The notes below the pieces were generated by a model. It saw nothing but the letters and a program-made list of their open reading frames with translations, had not been told where the DNA came from and did not search any database. A program made the translations under genes and the position numbers. 64,000 bases of DNA from Shewanella halifaxensis HAW-EB4 (GTDB lineage Bacteria; Pseudomonadota; Gammaproteobacteria; Enterobacterales; Shewanellaceae). The stretch spans positions 310,001 through 374,000 of the forward strand of contig NC_010334.1 of NCBI RefSeq assembly GCF_000019185.1. The letters run 5' to 3'. This document shows, in pieces, positions 62,829 through 64,000 of this stretch (position 1 is the stretch's first letter; each line of letters starts with the position of its first letter).

Positions 62829-64000
62829 CTACCTTCCTAACACCCGATAACGGGTCTGCGGTGTAGCATAAATTGGACTAAGTAGCTCAAGGGTAAAGCT
62901 CTCGGCTATCACGGGTCTATCGAAGAAATAACCCTGGCCCATACCCTTTCCTAAGCTTAATAACAGGTCTCTTTGAGCTTGAGTCTCGACTCCCTCGACA
63001 ACAAAATCAATCTCTAGAGTTTGCGCTAACTGCATAATTGCTTTGCAGAGCTTTTGACCTTGCTTGTTGTCTACGCGTTGGGCAAAGCCTGCATCAATTT
63101 TTAGGCTATCGATAGGCAAGCTACTGAGTCGAGCTAGAGAGGATAACTCTGCACCAAAGTCATCTATTGCGATAGCGACATTCATCTCTTTTAGCTGAAC
63201 TAAGACTTTTGTCATTAATTTAGGCCGACGTATAAAAGTACGTTCGGTGATCTCAATAATTAATGCGTTAGCGGGGAGCTGAGTTCGTGTGAGTAGTCCT
63301 TTAAGCATAGGAATAAAGTCTGGGTGTTCGAGCTGTGATCTTGAAATGTTGACGCTGATCTTAAGGCTGGAGTCGAACTCTTGATGCCACTTCAGCATCT
63401 GCGTGCAGGCTTGCTCTAATGCCCATTGGCCAACATTGACCATCAGGCCAGCCTCTTCGAGCAGTGGAATGAAGTCTTGTGCTTCAATGATCTCGCCATG
63501 GCTTTGAGTCCAGCGTAATAACGCTTCAACCGCTACGATGTCATTAGACTCTAAATCGACAATACTTTGATAGGCCAAGCTAAACTGTCCAAGCCCTTGG
63601 GCATGGCGTAGGTCATTTAAGGTGTGCAGTTTCTTCTCGGCGGCCTCACGAATAGTCGCGTTATAAAAACGAACATGGTTGGGGCTCCTCTTCGCTGAAT
63701 ACATAGCGGTATCGGCCATGCTTAACAGCTGATTGGGATCGTCACTTTGTTGGGGAAAGAGTGAGATCCCGATACTGGTACCGAGATAGAATTTCTGGCC
63801 GTTAATTTCGAATGGTGCCTCAAATAGAGACAAAATCAGTTCAGAAAATGTTTCTATCTCTTGCCTATTATGGCACTCAGGCAATACTAAGGTGAACTCA
63901 TCGCCACCGAGACGGGCGATTTCGGCATTTTCGATACAGCACGCTTCGAGACGAGCCGCAACAAGCTGCAGGACTTTATCACCAGTTGAGTGGCCAAAGC
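62829..64000 (-). CDS. GGDEF-EAL cyclic-di-GMP enzyme, cut by the right edge
   Basis: The C-terminal about 390 residues of a GGDEF-EAL protein; the N terminus lies outside the window. The reading frame is open to position 64000 and includes the diguanylate-cyclase signature ARLGGDEFTLVLPE near 63890-63930. The EAL domain follows (VEALLRW; VNISRSQLEHP; IEITERT; DDFGAELSSLARL; DSLKIDAGF; VEGVETQ), with the catalytic residues in place, so phosphodiesterase activity is likely. The apparent start at 63884 is only an internal TTG codon. The gene ends in an inverted repeat (62818-62829). Confidence 0.88.
   Translation of the reverse strand, partial: FGHSTGDKVLQLVAARLEACCIENAEIARLGGDEFTLVLPECHNRQEIETFSELILSLFEAPFEINGQKFYLGTSIGISLFPQQSDDPNQLLSMADTAMYSAKRSPNHVRFYNATIREAAEKKLHTLNDLRHAQGLGQFSLAYQSIVDLESNDIVAVEALLRWTQSHGEIIEAQDFIPLLEEAGLMVNVGQWALEQACTQMLKWHQEFDSSLKISVNISRSQLEHPDFIPMLKGLLTRTQLPANALIIEITERTFIRRPKLMTKVLVQLKEMNVAIAIDDFGAELSSLARLSSLPIDSLKIDAGFAQRVDNKQGQKLCKAIMQLAQTLEIDFVVEGVETQAQRDLLLSLGKGMGQGYFFDRPVIAESFTLELLSPIYATPQTRYRVLGR

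Noticed and set aside
63884..63884. TTG at 63884 as start of the last gene
   Set aside because: The frame stays open to the window edge and upstream codons encode the conserved GGDEF signature, so the gene is simply cut by the edge.

Overview
The window reads as chromosomal DNA of a marine Shewanella. Diagnostic markers are a near-canonical cymA (tetraheme quinol dehydrogenase), a small tetraheme cytochrome of the CctA/STC type, an NrfBCD-type electron-transfer set and a complete menaquinone block (menD-menH-menC-menE). The neighbourhood sulA-lexA / plsB / cymA / rsmD / ftsY-ftsE-ftsX / rpoH / men also matches, from memory, one region of the S. oneidensis chromosome. No rRNA, tRNA, CRISPR array, intact insertion sequence or prophage was seen.

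Layout. 1-1390: the SOS operon lexA-sulA with two LexA boxes. 1390-14600: about 13 kb that separates lexA from plsB, which lie close together and divergent in many gammaproteobacteria. It holds a MITE-like element, a sugar ABC importer with an FGGY kinase (minus strand) and a divergent envelope cluster (LolA-like protein, two FtsX-type permeases, LolD-like ATPase, outer-membrane barrel). 14601-18280: plsB and an Mtr-type tryptophan permease, overlapping by 1 nt. 18314-23254: AraC regulator, DUF3302 plus HlyD-type membrane pair, diguanylate cyclase, two-domain VOC protein. 23328-30620: copper/silver efflux (cusA, cusB) with heavy-metal-binding-domain proteins and small Cys-rich exported proteins. 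31012-37754: cymA, rsmD, ftsYEX, rpoH. 37755-42695: two copies of a hairpin-rich repeat flanking an NTF2-like gene and a kexin-type secreted protease with its putative external chaperone. 42696-47991: men operon. 48237-53790: two paralogous LysR regulators and an FNR-boxed cytochrome cluster. 53791-64000: small housekeeping and hypothetical genes, a DUF885-like metallopeptidase, a LysR/Bcr drug-efflux pair, a DTW-domain tRNA modification enzyme, and a GGDEF-EAL protein cut by the right edge.

How the parts fit. The men operon makes the menaquinone that CymA oxidises. The NrfBCD-like set with its own small tetraheme cytochrome looks like a second, anaerobically controlled route from quinol to the periplasmic cytochrome pool, and no terminal reductase is encoded beside it. 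The strongest candidates for something new or under-described are (i) the LolA/FtsX/FtsX/LolD/barrel cluster, which by composition spans the whole envelope; (ii) the propeptide-less kexin-like protease with a downstream chaperone-like partner, resembling the Aeromonas ASP/ORF2 pair; (iii) the hairpin-module repeats that flank that pair; and (iv) the NrfBCD-STC cluster as a possible CymA bypass.

Start codons were chosen from Shine-Dalgarno spacing where several were possible, and these choices are noted. Family assignments come from motif recognition by eye, not from database searches.
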